Shown here piece by piece: positions 16,446 to 25,540 of a stretch of DNA of 35,396 bases (position 1 is its first letter; every line of letters begins with the position of its first letter). Made by a program: the position numbers and the translations under genes. The notes below the pieces were generated by a model. That model made no database searches, was not told where the DNA came from, and saw nothing but the letters and a program-made list of their open reading frames with translations. The stretch comes from an uncultured Prevotellaceae bacterium (GTDB lineage Bacteria; Bacteroidota; Bacteroidia; Bacteroidales; Bacteroidaceae): contig ONGG01000035.1 in the NCBI GenBank assembly GCA_900317305.1, positions 1 to 35,396 on the forward strand, in the 5' to 3' direction.

Positions 16446-18608
16446 ATGAGAAAGAATTTTAAAGACATCGATATTTATGCTGGCATTCAGCCGCAAAATG
16501 GTGCTGAGTGGCAACAAGCCAACGGCATTGACTACAACTGGAAGACACCCGAGCACATCGAGGTGAAACCAGTTTACACCAAGGAAGACCTGGAGGGCAT
16601 GGAGCACCTCGACTTCGCTGCTGGTATCCCGCCATATCTCCGTGGCCCGTACTCCATGATGTATCCCTTCCGTCCTTGGACCATCCGTCAGTATGCCGGA
16701 TTCTCCACCGCCGAGGAGTCGAACGCATTCTACCGCCGCAACCTGGCTTCCGGACAGAAAGGTCTCTCCGTGGCATTCGACCTCCCCACTCACCGTGGAT
16801 ATGACCCCGACAATGCCCGCGTGGTGGGTGATGTGGGTAAGGCTGGTGTGTCGATCTGCAACGAGGAGAACATGAAAGTGCTCTTCTCGGGCATCCCCCT
16901 CAACAAAATGTCGGTATCAATGACCATGAATGGTGCCGTGCTGCCTATCCTTGCCTTCTATATCGTGGCAGGTCTGGAGCAGGGTGCACAACTCGAGGAG
17001 ATGGCTGGCACAATCCAGAACGATATCCTCAAGGAGTTCATGGTGCGCAACACCTATATCTATCCTCCCGCATTCTCGATGAAGATCATCGCCGACATCT
17101 TTGAGTTCACCTCACAGAAGATGCCGAAGTTCAACTCCATCTCTATCTCCGGTTACCACATGCAGGAGGCCGGTGCCACCGCCGATATCGAGTTGGCATA
17201 CACTTTGGCCGATGGTATGGACTATATCCGCACCGGTGTGAACGCTGGTATCGACGTCGACGCCTTCGCACCCCGCCTCTCGTTCTTCTGGGCCATTGGC
17301 ATGAACCACTTCATGGAGATTGCCAAGATGAGGGCCGGACGACTCCTCTGGGCCAAGATCGTGAAGAGCTTCGGCGCGAAGAACCCGAAGTCGCTCGCCC
17401 TACGTACCCACTCGCAGACCTCTGGTTGGTCGCTCACCGAGCAAGACCCGTTCAACAACGTGGGCCGTACTTGCATCGAGGCTATGGCTGCCGTGCTCGG
17501 ACATACCCAGTCGTTGCACACCAACGCTCTCGACGAGGCCATCGCACTGCCTACCGACTTCTCTGCCCGTATCGCCCGTAACACCCAGATCTATATCCAG
17601 AACGAGACCAAGGTGTGCAAGCAGATCGACCCGTGGGCTGGCTCCTATTACGTGGAGACACTCACCAACGAATTGGTGCACAAAGCTTGGGAACACATCC
17701 AGGAGATTGAGAAACTGGGCGGTATGGCAAAGGCCATCGAGACCGGTCTGCCCAAGATGCGTATCGAGGAGGCTGCCGCACGTACTCAGGCTCGCATCGA
17801 CTCGGGTGTGCAGACCATCGTGGGCACCAACAAGTACCGTCTCGACCATGAGGATCCCATCGATATCCTCGAGGTCGACAATACTGCCGTGCGCAAACAG
17901 CAAGAGGAGTCGCTCGCTCAAGTCAGAAGCTCTCGCGACGAGGCTGCTTGCCAGGCTGCACTCAAGGCAATCACCGAGTGCGTGCGCGACTTCAATGAGG
18001 GGCGCAAGAGCAAGGACAACCTGCTCGACCTCGCTGTGAAGGCAGCACAACTGCGCTGTACGCTGGGTGAGATCAGTGATGCTTGCGAGAAAATCGTAGG
18101 CCGTTATAAAGCAATCATTAGAACTATTTCAGGCGTGTATTCAGCAGAAAGCAAAAACGACTCCGACTTCGAGAAAGCTTGTCAGCTCACAGAGGAGTTT
18201 GCCAAGAAAGAGGGCCGTCGTCCACGTATCTTCGTGGCAAAGATGGGCCAGGACGGACACGACCGTGGAGCCAAAGTGGTGGCTACCGGTTATGCCGACT
18301 GTGGCTTCGACGTGGATATGGGACCGCTCTTCCAGACTCCGGCAGAGGCTGCACGTGAGGCCGTGGAGAACGACGTGCACATCGTGGGCGCCTCGTCGCT
18401 CGCAGCAGGTCACAAGACCCTTATCCCGCAACTTATCGAGGAACTCAAGAAACTGGGCCGCGAGGATATCATGGTCATCGCTGGTGGTGTGATTCCCGCT
18501 CAGGACTACGACTTCCTCTACAAGGCTGGCGTGGCAGCCATCTTCGGTCCTGGAACATCCGTGGCCAAGGCTGCTGTGGAGATGATGAACATCTTGCTCG
18601 ACAAATAA
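16446..18608 (+). CDS. mutB: Methylmalonyl-CoA mutase large (alpha) subunit
   Basis: A 720-aa catalytic subunit. The N-terminal half carries the family motif [18 protein letters not shown] and substrate-barrel segments such as [17 protein letters not shown]. The C-terminal cobalamin domain has [11 protein letters not shown] with H605 in the DxHxxG motif, the lower ligand to cobalt, and later [17 protein letters not shown]. Length and motifs are complete, so an active B12-dependent enzyme is expected. It is co-transcribed with mutA and ends 22 bp before a strong terminator, so the operon is bicistronic. In Prevotella and Bacteroides this enzyme supports propionate formation when cobalamin is available (family knowledge). 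Confidence 0.97.
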   Translation: MRKNFKDIDIYAGIQPQNGAEWQQANGIDYNWKTPEHIEVKPVYTKEDLEGMEHLDFAAGIPPYLRGPYSMMYPFRPWTIRQYAGFSTAEESNAFYRRNLASGQKGLSVAFDLPTHRGYDPDNARVVGDVGKAGVSICNEENMKVLFSGIPLNKMSVSMTMNGAVLPILAFYIVAGLEQGAQLEEMAGTIQNDILKEFMVRNTYIYPPAFSMKIIADIFEFTSQKMPKFNSISISGYHMQEAGATADIELAYTLADGMDYIRTGVNAGIDVDAFAPRLSFFWAIGMNHFMEIAKMRAGRLLWAKIVKSFGAKNPKSLALRTHSQTSGWSLTEQDPFNNVGRTCIEAMAAVLGHTQSLHTNALDEAIALPTDFSARIARNTQIYIQNETKVCKQIDPWAGSYYVETLTNELVHKAWEHIQEIEKLGGMAKAIETGLPKMRIEEAAARTQARIDSGVQTIVGTNKYRLDHEDPIDILEVDNTAVRKQQEESLAQVRSSRDEAACQAALKAITECVRDFNEGRKSKDNLLDLAVKAAQLRCTLGEISDACEKIVGRYKAIIRTISGVYSAESKNDSDFEKACQLTEEFAKKEGRRPRIFVAKMGQDGHDRGAKVVATGYADCGFDVDMGPLFQTPAEAAREAVENDVHIVGASSLAAGHKTLIPQLIEELKKLGREDIMVIAGGVIPAQDYDFLYKAGVAAIFGPGTSVAKAAVEMMNILLDK

Positions 18609-18630
18609 GAATAAGACGTTTTCATACATC

Positions 18631-18660
18631 AAGGCGGATGGGCACCCCATCCGCCTTTTT
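18631..18660 (+). terminator. Rho-independent terminator of mutAB
   Basis: A perfect 12-bp GC-rich stem (18631-18642 with 18646-18657, loop CAC) runs into a T tract. It cleanly separates mutB from the signalling operon. Confidence 0.9.
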
Positions 18661-18696
18661 CACATCCTTTACTTCGGTGTGTCTCGCCCGATTCCA

Positions 18697-18724
18697 CTTA
18701 ATTGGGATGCCCTTAATTGGGATG
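18697..18724 (+). repeat. Two 13-bp direct repeats upstream of the phosphatase operon
   Basis: CTTAATTGGGATG occurs at 18697-18709 and 18712-18724, a 15-bp period, about 38 bp upstream of the -33 region of the following gene. The position suits an activator or repressor site. Confidence 0.7.
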
Positions 18725-18761
18725 GCGAAAATGCCGAGTGACCGAAAAAAAAGGATAACTT

Positions 18762-18792
18762 CTTGCTGTTTCGCATTTTATTGCTAAATTTG
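18762..18792 (+). promoter_or_regulatory. Promoter of the phosphatase/ABC operon
   Basis: TAAATTTG (18785-18792) matches the -7 consensus; CTTG (18762-18765), 19 bp upstream, is a one-mismatch -33 element. The leader is about 15 nt. Confidence 0.6.
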
Positions 18793-18812
18793 CAAAGAAT
18801 TAGATCTATATC

Positions 18813-21212
18813 ATGAGACTGCCAAAAATGTTTTGCCCTTCAGAATCTTTTGCTGTGCGCCTCACATGGCGCATAGTGGGCACGTTGTTTCTCATCTCAC
18901 TCGTCCTTGCGGCACTTTTTCTCGCCCTCATCTGGACAGTGGGATTCCTGGTGCTTTCGGCATTTTACTGGAGTGGTATGGATTTGGCTGGCGAGAAGAT
19001 CAACAATGTTTTCACGGCAGTCGAGATAGCGGTGTCGAATAATATTACCGAGGCAGAGGAGAGCATAAATGGACAAGAGAATGAATTTTTTGCCATTGAG
19101 CACTTGCTCACTCTCAACCCCAACATCGTGGGTGCTGCCGTAGCTACTAACCCCGAAGTGGGACCACACAAAGGCAGGCTTTTCTCTCCTTATGCTTATC
19201 ATGACAGTACGGGCATCCACACCAAGCAATTGACTTCTAAGGAATATGACTACACCCACCAGGAATGGTTCACCCGGCCGCTCGATGAGGGCAAAGGCAT
19301 CTGGACCGACCCCTATGTGGATGAGGGCGGCGGCGAAGTGCTCATGATCACCTATTCCATGCCTATCATCAATCCCAAGGGAGAGATGTATGCCGTACAG
19401 ACGGCCGACATCGATCTTGGCTGGCTCACCAAACAGGCTGACCGGATAGACAGCCTATACAATAATAGGTATTATGCAGGGATTGGTGATAAGATGGGAC
19501 ATAGTAGGAGCTTCATTACCACACAGACGGGTGTATTGGCCGTTCACCCCGACAGGAATTTCAAAGGCGTAGAGACATTACAAGATTATTTCCAGAGGAG
19601 AGGAGCCAAAAGACAATCTCATCTTGAGAAAGAAATCCTTGACGGTGACCAAGATCTGCTGCTCTTTACCGACATTGATGGAAATACCAACTTCATTTTC
19701 GTCGTTCCTATCCTGCATACGGGATGGGTGATTGGAATCATCATTCCTCTGCGTGATATCATTGCCCCGGTGAATGTTTTCATTATCGGAATCCTCGTTG
19801 CTTTGATTCTCGGACTGCTGATAGTGGCTTTGGTTTGCAGAAGAAATATACATAAAATGATCAAACCGTTGAGCAAGTTTGCCGACTCTGCCGATGAGAT
19901 AGCAAAGGGAAATCTCGACACGCCACTCCCCGTCATCAAGTCAAAGGACGAGATGTTCAGGCTCCACAATTCGTTGTCTACCATGCAGCAGTCGCTCATT
20001 GCCCAGATAGAGCAAATCAAGAACTCCAACGAGGAGAAAGGACGTATAGAGAGTGAGTTGCTCATCGCACGAAACATCCAGATGTCGATGTTGCCCATGC
20101 ACTTCCCAGCGTTTCCCGACCGCACCGACCTCGACGTCTTCGCCCAACTCTATCCTGCCAAAGAGGTGGGAGGTGACCTCTACGACTACCTCATACGCGA
20201 CGAGAAATTGTATTTCTGTGTGGGTGATGTGTCGGGCAAGGGCATTCCGGCATCGATGGTCATGATGGTCACCAGGGCGTTGTTCCATACAGCCTCGGCA
20301 CATGAGAGTAATCCTGCGAAAATCCTTGGTGGTATCAACGAACAGATGGTTGAGGATAACGACTCCAACATGTTTGTCACCATGTTCATCGGCGTAATCG
20401 ACCTGCCTACTGGCCGTATGCGGTATTGCAACGCCGGGCACAACGCCCCGTTGCTTGTCAACGACGAGGAGGTTGTTATGCTTCCTTGCGATGCCAACCT
20501 GCCGCTTGGAGTGATGGAAAACTGGAAATTCACCATGCAGGAGGTCACCCTCAAGCCGCCTACTACGGTATTCCTCTATACCGACGGGGTGACAGAGGCC
20601 GAGAACTTGAAATATGAACAATTCCAGGAAGAAAGAATGTTTGAGGTGGCCCGTCAGGCAGGAAAGCATCCCCAAACGCTTATCGAGCAGATGAAATATG
20701 CCGTGAAGCAGTTTGTGGGCGATGCCGACCAGTTCGACGACATGACCATGCTTGCTGTTCAATACTGTAAAATGATGTCAGATGACTCCAGACTTTCGCG
20801 CACGCTCAACCTCACTAATGATGTGGAGCAGGTGCCACAGCTCGCTGCCTTCGTCGATGAGGTATGCGAGGAATTGGAATTCGATATGAGCACCATCATG
20901 AGCATGAACCTTGCCATCGAGGAGGCTGTGGTCAATGTGATGAGTTATGCTTATCCTGCCGGAACCGTGGGTGATATCAAGGTCGAGGCCAAGGCCGACG
21001 ACATACGCCTCAAGTTCATCATCAGCGACTGGGGAAAACCGTTCGACCCCACCACCCAGGATGACATCGATACCACGCTGTCGGCCGAGGAACGGCATAT
21101 CGGCGGACTGGGTATCCATCTTGTGAGGCAGATTATGGACAGCATCAACTATGAGCGTATCGAAGGAATGAACGTTCTGACACTGAGAAAGAAACTAACC
21201 AAAGACAGTTAG
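18813..21212 (+). CDS. Sensor protein: Cache-like/HAMP/SpoIIE-type PP2C phosphatase fused to RsbW-like ATPase
   Basis: A 799-aa membrane protein. A first TM helix (about 20-52) and a second (about 320-342) bracket an extracytoplasmic domain that looks Cache-like (EWFTRPLDEGKGIWTDPYVD, ITYSMPIINPKGEMYAVQTADI). A HAMP segment (about 343-400) and a short coiled coil lead to a SpoIIE/PP2C domain with metal-binding GGDLYDY (453-459), GDVSGKG (471-477), NAGHNAPL (540-547) and FDDMTML (641-647). The last ~135 residues form a GHKL ATPase of the RsbW type: N-box EEAVVNVMSYAY (703-714), DWGKPFDP and GGLGIHL. Phosphatase and kinase-like functions thus share one chain, presumably acting on a STAS protein such as the one at 25152. 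The exporter gene follows 3 bp downstream. Confidence 0.92.
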   Translation: MRLPKMFCPSESFAVRLTWRIVGTLFLISLVLAALFLALIWTVGFLVLSAFYWSGMDLAGEKINNVFTAVEIAVSNNITEAEESINGQENEFFAIEHLLTLNPNIVGAAVATNPEVGPHKGRLFSPYAYHDSTGIHTKQLTSKEYDYTHQEWFTRPLDEGKGIWTDPYVDEGGGEVLMITYSMPIINPKGEMYAVQTADIDLGWLTKQADRIDSLYNNRYYAGIGDKMGHSRSFITTQTGVLAVHPDRNFKGVETLQDYFQRRGAKRQSHLEKEILDGDQDLLLFTDIDGNTNFIFVVPILHTGWVIGIIIPLRDIIAPVNVFIIGILVALILGLLIVALVCRRNIHKMIKPLSKFADSADEIAKGNLDTPLPVIKSKDEMFRLHNSLSTMQQSLIAQIEQIKNSNEEKGRIESELLIARNIQMSMLPMHFPAFPDRTDLDVFAQLYPAKEVGGDLYDYLIRDEKLYFCVGDVSGKGIPASMVMMVTRALFHTASAHESNPAKILGGINEQMVEDNDSNMFVTMFIGVIDLPTGRMRYCNAGHNAPLLVNDEEVVMLPCDANLPLGVMENWKFTMQEVTLKPPTTVFLYTDGVTEAENLKYEQFQEERMFEVARQAGKHPQTLIEQMKYAVKQFVGDADQFDDMTMLAVQYCKMMSDDSRLSRTLNLTNDVEQVPQLAAFVDEVCEELEFDMSTIMSMNLAIEEAVVNVMSYAYPAGTVGDIKVEAKADDIRLKFIISDWGKPFDPTTQDDIDTTLSAEERHIGGLGIHLVRQIMDSINYERIEGMNVLTLRKKLTKDS

Positions 21213-21215
21213 GAG

Positions 21216-24107
21216 ATGACAGACATCATACTCTCTAGTTTCATCAGCCTCTTTGCCCTTTTCGGCAAGGTGGAGCAAGTGGACGAGGAGCGGGCAAAGA
21301 AAATGCTCGTCAACTACTTGCACCGGCATTTCGGTATACGGAACACCGACCTCTATATCAATCTCTATAGCGACATGCGTATGGCGTATGAGATGACCGA
21401 CGACCTCGACAGTGAGCAGACGGTCACTTATATCTGCTCGTCATTGCACGGAAAGATACAGAAGACTGAGGAGGCTTTGCTCTTGCTCAGGGTCATGGAG
21501 TTCTGTGGCACCCATGGTGAGAAGGCCGATGGCATGTTCACCACGATGGCGGCCCAATTTCACATTTCCGATCAGCAGTTCGCCGACTTTGCTGACTATG
21601 TGGCCAACCGTCCGTCTGAGCGGGTGAGGCTCCATCAGGTCGAGGGGTTCGAGGGCGTCATCAAGACGTTGCTCGATAGCGAGTCGGGACTCCTTGTCTT
21701 CACTTACAATGGCGATGACATCGTGACGCTCAACGATGTGCCCGTCCTTGCAGGCGTATATCAGGTGTGGCAACAGAGCAGTGTGTTGAAAAACGCTGGA
21801 GGAAAACCGGTTTACTATTCCTATATCATCAGCACATACGATAAGGATCGCCAACAGGCTGAGAAGGTGGAATTCTGTGGTCGCGATATCAACTTCAGGT
21901 TCCCCAACAGCGATAATGGCATGCACAATCTGAGCTTCACGCTCCGAAACGGGGAACTGCTGGCCATCATGGGTGGGTCGGGAACAGGAAAGACCACGCT
22001 GCTCTCGCTGCTCAACGGCACACTCAAGCCTCAGGAAGGCCGCATCACCATCAATGGGCACGACATATCAGAGCCTGAGGCTACCAATCTCATCGGCTAC
22101 GTTCCTCAAGACGACCTGCTGATCGAGGAACTCACCGTCTACCAGAACTTGTGGTTTACGGCACGCCTCTGTTTCGACGGATTGTCGGACAGCGAGATCG
22201 ACCGGCGGGTTACGAAGACGCTCACCGATTTGGGACTCTATGCCTCCAAGGACCTGAAAGTGGGGTCGCCCATCAACAAATTCATCTCGGGTGGACAGCG
22301 GAAACGACTGAACATCGCACTTGAGCTGATACGCGAACCTGCCGTTCTCTTCCTCGATGAGCCCACCTCGGGGTTGTCGTCGGCCGATACCGAGAAGGTC
22401 ATCCTCCTGTTGAAGGAGCAGACTATCAAGGGAAAACTCATTGTCGTGAATATCCACCAACCCTCAAGCGACGTTTATAAGCTCTTCGACCGGCTTTGGC
22501 TCCTCGACAAAGGTGGATATCCTGTTTTCGATGGTAATCCTATCGATGCCATCACCTATTTCAAGGAGGCTGCCAACTATGCCGACGCAGAGACCAGCGC
22601 TTGTCCTACTTGTGGCAACGTCAATCCTGAAATCGTGCTCAATATCATCGACGAGAAAGCGCTCAACAACAGCGGCGAGCAGTCCGACGAGAGGAAAATG
22701 TCGCCGCAGGGCTGGCATGAGCTCTACCTGAACAGCCGAGAGGAGATGACTGCCCCAGAGAAGTTCGATGTGCCGCTTTCCGACCAGAAGAAACCTGGTG
22801 CGCTCAAACAGTTTGCTATCTTCCTGACAAGAAACATCAAGACCAAAATCACCAACGTTCAGTATCTGGCCATCACCTTGTTGGTGGCTCCGTTGCTGGC
22901 AGTCATCTGCGCGCTCCTTACCCGCTTCTCTCCTCCAGAGGGATATACGGTGATGGACAACAAGAACATGGTGAGCTATTTCTTCATGGCCGTTATCGTG
23001 GCTACGTTCACGGGCATGAGCGGAAGTGCCGAGGAAATCATCAAAGACCGTGCGCTGCTCAAACGCGAGAAGTTCCTTAACTTGTCATACCATAGCTATA
23101 TCTGGTCGAAAATCGTCTATATGGCAGGCGTCTCGCTTCTCCAGACCTTACTCTTCATCATTGTGGGCAACACCATCATGGGCATCCATGGCATGTTCTT
23201 CACATGGTGGGCAATCTTGTTCGCCACAGCCTTGCTGGCAAGCCTCACCGGACTGCTTCTGTCGCAATGTCTTAATTCGGTGGTGGCCATATACATTTGT
23301 ATTCCCCTGCTGCTCATACCGCAAATCCTGCTCTGCGGACTGGTGGTGAGTTTCAACGACCTGGCCCCCAAGAGCACCACGGGCAATGTGCCACTCATTG
23401 GCGACCTGATTCCCTCAAGATGGGCCTACGAGGCATTGGCGGTCGCATCATTCACCGACAATGCATATGAGAAAAACTTCTTTGATACCGACAAGGAGAA
23501 ATACGAGACGCAATACTACAACATGGGATTGCTCTACGAACTGCAGTCGCAGATGGAGACCATGCAGGACGAGAAGAAAACGGGAAAGGAGGTCAAACCA
23601 GAGCATATGGAGGTGGTCAGGACCAACCTGCATATCGTGTCTGCATACTGCGGAATGGAGGACTATAGTGGCGACTGGTCGTACGAGTCGCTCCGCGACT
23701 ATATGAAAGAGGCAGAGAAAATCCTCTCGAAACGGAGCAACCAAATTACGCTGGAGGCCGACAAGAAGGTGCAGGACTTTATCCGTAAAAACGGTAAAGA
23801 GACTCTTATGCAACTGAAGCGCGACAACCATAACCTGAAACTCGAGGACTGTGTGATCGGTGCCGACCAACTGCATATGTATGAGGTGATTGATAACTAT
23901 GTTGTGCCCCGGACAGGGCAGATATTCCTCACACCCCATAGCCGAATTGGTAGGGCTCCTTTCTACAGCAGCGAGAAAATCCTAGGGTCATGGCATATTC
24001 CAACGCTGTGGTTCAATCTGTCCGTGCTCATGCTCATGAGTGTCATCGCTGCCTTGTTACTCCTTACCGATTGCCCCGGACAGTACGTCAGGAGAGAAAA
24101 TCATTGA
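21216..24107 (+). CDS. ABCG-type transporter: TerB-like N-terminus, ATPase and permease in one chain
   Basis: A 963-aa fused transporter. Residues 1-140 are helical and resemble TerB-like domains. The ABC ATPase (about 220-450) has Walker A GGSGTGKTT (253-261), signature ISGGQRKRLNIAL (357-369), Walker B VLFLDEP (377-383) and H-loop H414. CPTC (463-466) follows the ATPase. An ABC2-type membrane domain (about 545-735) holds several helices; a large soluble insertion (about 760-930) precedes a final TM helix (about 935-957). ATPase-first order and the single-gene half-transporter layout fit the ABCG group, which exports lipids or small molecules. The start follows GGAG, one of the few Shine-Dalgarno-like sites here, 3 bp after the phosphatase stop, so the two are coupled. 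Confidence 0.88.
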   Translation: MTDIILSSFISLFALFGKVEQVDEERAKKMLVNYLHRHFGIRNTDLYINLYSDMRMAYEMTDDLDSEQTVTYICSSLHGKIQKTEEALLLLRVMEFCGTHGEKADGMFTTMAAQFHISDQQFADFADYVANRPSERVRLHQVEGFEGVIKTLLDSESGLLVFTYNGDDIVTLNDVPVLAGVYQVWQQSSVLKNAGGKPVYYSYIISTYDKDRQQAEKVEFCGRDINFRFPNSDNGMHNLSFTLRNGELLAIMGGSGTGKTTLLSLLNGTLKPQEGRITINGHDISEPEATNLIGYVPQDDLLIEELTVYQNLWFTARLCFDGLSDSEIDRRVTKTLTDLGLYASKDLKVGSPINKFISGGQRKRLNIALELIREPAVLFLDEPTSGLSSADTEKVILLLKEQTIKGKLIVVNIHQPSSDVYKLFDRLWLLDKGGYPVFDGNPIDAITYFKEAANYADAETSACPTCGNVNPEIVLNIIDEKALNNSGEQSDERKMSPQGWHELYLNSREEMTAPEKFDVPLSDQKKPGALKQFAIFLTRNIKTKITNVQYLAITLLVAPLLAVICALLTRFSPPEGYTVMDNKNMVSYFFMAVIVATFTGMSGSAEEIIKDRALLKREKFLNLSYHSYIWSKIVYMAGVSLLQTLLFIIVGNTIMGIHGMFFTWWAILFATALLASLTGLLLSQCLNSVVAIYICIPLLLIPQILLCGLVVSFNDLAPKSTTGNVPLIGDLIPSRWAYEALAVASFTDNAYEKNFFDTDKEKYETQYYNMGLLYELQSQMETMQDEKKTGKEVKPEHMEVVRTNLHIVSAYCGMEDYSGDWSYESLRDYMKEAEKILSKRSNQITLEADKKVQDFIRKNGKETLMQLKRDNHNLKLEDCVIGADQLHMYEVIDNYVVPRTGQIFLTPHSRIGRAPFYSSEKILGSWHIPTLWFNLSVLMLMSVIAALLLLTDCPGQYVRRENH

Positions 24108-24168
24108 ACGTTTATGTTTTTTTTGAAAAAAAGAAATAAAAGAATGATGATTATCTTAAAAGTTTTTC

Positions 24169-24176
24169 TATTTTTG
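24169..24176 (+). promoter_or_regulatory. Possible -7 element of the lipoprotein gene
   Basis: TATTTTTG fits TAnnTTTG in the 165-bp gap before the lipoprotein gene, but no TTTG lies 19-21 bp upstream. It would give a leader of about 90 nt. The gap has no other evident feature and no terminator after the ABC gene. Confidence 0.4.
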
Positions 24177-24272
24177 CAGTTGGATAGGGAAATGTGGCCC
24201 TTTTCATGAGTTATTAACTATTGGAAATCTATACATAATCAATTATTAATTTATAAACAAAAATCCAAAACA

Positions 24273-25073
24273 ATGAAGAAATTATCTTTTTTAGCTATTG
24301 GTTTTGTAGCCATCGTCTTGGCAGCATGCGGCGGAAAGGGTACCGATCAGAAGGCAGACGCTTCAGAGGCAGAGAAGACCTTTGAGCAAGAGCAGATCGA
24401 GGCCAGCATCAAAATGCATATCGACAGCATCGCCAACGATATTGGTCAGCTCAAGCAGTTCCCATTCGTTCAGGAAGGCACTGATTTCGCTTTGACCAAG
24501 GAGGAAAAGCAGGTGAAACCTGACTATCTGCTCAACCCCGCCGTGGCCGACGAGGTTTCCACTCTCGCTGAGAAATACCGTATCCTCAGCGCACTTTCCG
24601 TAGACAGGAAAATCGCTTCTCTGTATGAGATGCCTGTCGAAGAATACGACAAGGCCATAGCCAAACTCTCTGCCGACATCAACGATCCGTCGTTCAAGGT
24701 GCTCGACAATGCCAACAGCATCTTCGAGAGCACTTCTGCTCTTTATGACGCTATGAACGAGAACGGCCGTGTCAACTACTTCTGGCAGATTGCTTCTGCT
24801 GCTTTGGTTGAGCAACTCTTTGTGATCAACCAGAACTCTGAGAAGTTCCTCAGCGTATTCGATGACAAGGCTGCTTCCGACGTTACCTTCCGTATCGTCC
24901 TCATTCTGGATGCCGTGAACCGCCTCACTGCTTATGATCCTGAGATCAAGCCCGTGGCCGATGCACTCGCTTCCTTGGAGTCGCTCAATGCAGTTGACCT
25001 CAACGACCTAAAGAAGCAGCTTGCTGAGTCGAAGGAGAAGATCGACGCTGCACGTAAGGCTTTGATTAAGTAA
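24273..25073 (+). CDS. Hypothetical lipoprotein
   Basis: A 266-aa protein beginning with a type II signal peptide: hydrophobic core then LAAC with C19 as the lipidated cysteine, followed by GGKGTDQ. The mature part is highly charged and almost wholly helical in appearance (many Glu/Lys/Ala/Leu heptad-like stretches), with no enzymatic motif I recognise. It would sit on the inner face of the outer membrane or in the periplasm. It lies between the exporter gene and the STAS gene on the same strand, so it may be the envelope partner of that module; this is inference from position. Codon use looks strong and regular, suggesting good expression. Confidence 0.85.
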   Translation: MKKLSFLAIGFVAIVLAACGGKGTDQKADASEAEKTFEQEQIEASIKMHIDSIANDIGQLKQFPFVQEGTDFALTKEEKQVKPDYLLNPAVADEVSTLAEKYRILSALSVDRKIASLYEMPVEEYDKAIAKLSADINDPSFKVLDNANSIFESTSALYDAMNENGRVNYFWQIASAALVEQLFVINQNSEKFLSVFDDKAASDVTFRIVLILDAVNRLTAYDPEIKPVADALASLESLNAVDLNDLKKQLAESKEKIDAARKALIK

Positions 25074-25099
25074 TTATACTTTTTCCATATATCCTTTAG

Positions 25100-25129
25100 G
25101 CATGCCCTCCTGGAGGAGGGCATGCTTTT
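25100..25129 (+). terminator. Strong hairpin between lipoprotein and STAS genes
   Basis: A perfect 11-bp stem (GCATGCCCTCC with GGAGGGCATGC, loop TGGA) is followed by TTTT. It ends 26 bp before the STAS start, leaving no room for a separate promoter, so it probably acts as a partial terminator or a stability/processing element. Confidence 0.75.
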
Positions 25130-25151
25130 AAAACCGACTAAACGAAAGAAA

Positions 25152-25454
25152 ATGAATTGGGAAATTAAAGAGCATGAGGGTGGCCTGACCGCTATCATCA
25201 GTGGACGTCTCGATACTCCATCTGCCGTCAAGGCGCAACAAGAGATTCTGCCTTTGTTGGAGAATGCCGACAAGGAGATTATCTTGGATTGCGAGCAACT
25301 GCAGTATATCAGTAGTTCTGGCCTTCGCTTGTTCTTGGCTATCCGCAAGGAGGTGGCTGCCAAGGGAGGTAAAGTGATTGTCGAGCATATCAGCGACGAT
25401 ATCAAGAAGGTCTTCATGATGACAGGCTTCGTGCAACTGTTCGAGTTGCGCTGA
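25152..25454 (+). CDS. STAS-domain anti-sigma factor antagonist (RsbV/SpoIIAA-like)
   Basis: A 100-aa single STAS domain. LQYISSSGLRLFLAI (50-64) corresponds to the phosphorylation loop, with S55 aligning to the phosphoserine of SpoIIAA; the usual preceding Asp is Ser here. I chose the ATG at 25152 because an earlier in-frame ATG (25122) lies inside the terminator hairpin, and A-rich AACGAAAGAAA precedes 25152. In partner switching an RsbW-type kinase phosphorylates the STAS protein and a PP2C enzyme dephosphorylates it; both activities are predicted in the sensor encoded at 18813. No sigma factor gene is nearby, so the output is unknown. Confidence 0.9.
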   Translation: MNWEIKEHEGGLTAIISGRLDTPSAVKAQQEILPLLENADKEIILDCEQLQYISSSGLRLFLAIRKEVAAKGGKVIVEHISDDIKKVFMMTGFVQLFELR

Positions 25455-25482
25455 ACCTTTCCCCCTATGCTATGAATGGTGC

Positions 25483-25540
25483 GGGCTATAGAGAATTTGG
25501 TCTATAGCCCATCAGAGATGCCATTATTCATGGCTTTTTT
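25483..25540 (+). terminator. Tandem hairpins ending the STAS gene
   Basis: A 9-bp stem GGGCTATAG/CTATAGCCC (25483-25491, 25502-25510) is followed by a smaller GCCAT/ATGGC hairpin (25520-25534) and six T residues. The T run abuts the mgtC-like stop codon, so convergent transcripts meet here. Confidence 0.7.

Noticed and set aside
15468-16793. 441-codon minus-strand frame opposite mutA and the start of mutB
   Set aside because: Same shadow effect; both sense genes have complete family motifs.
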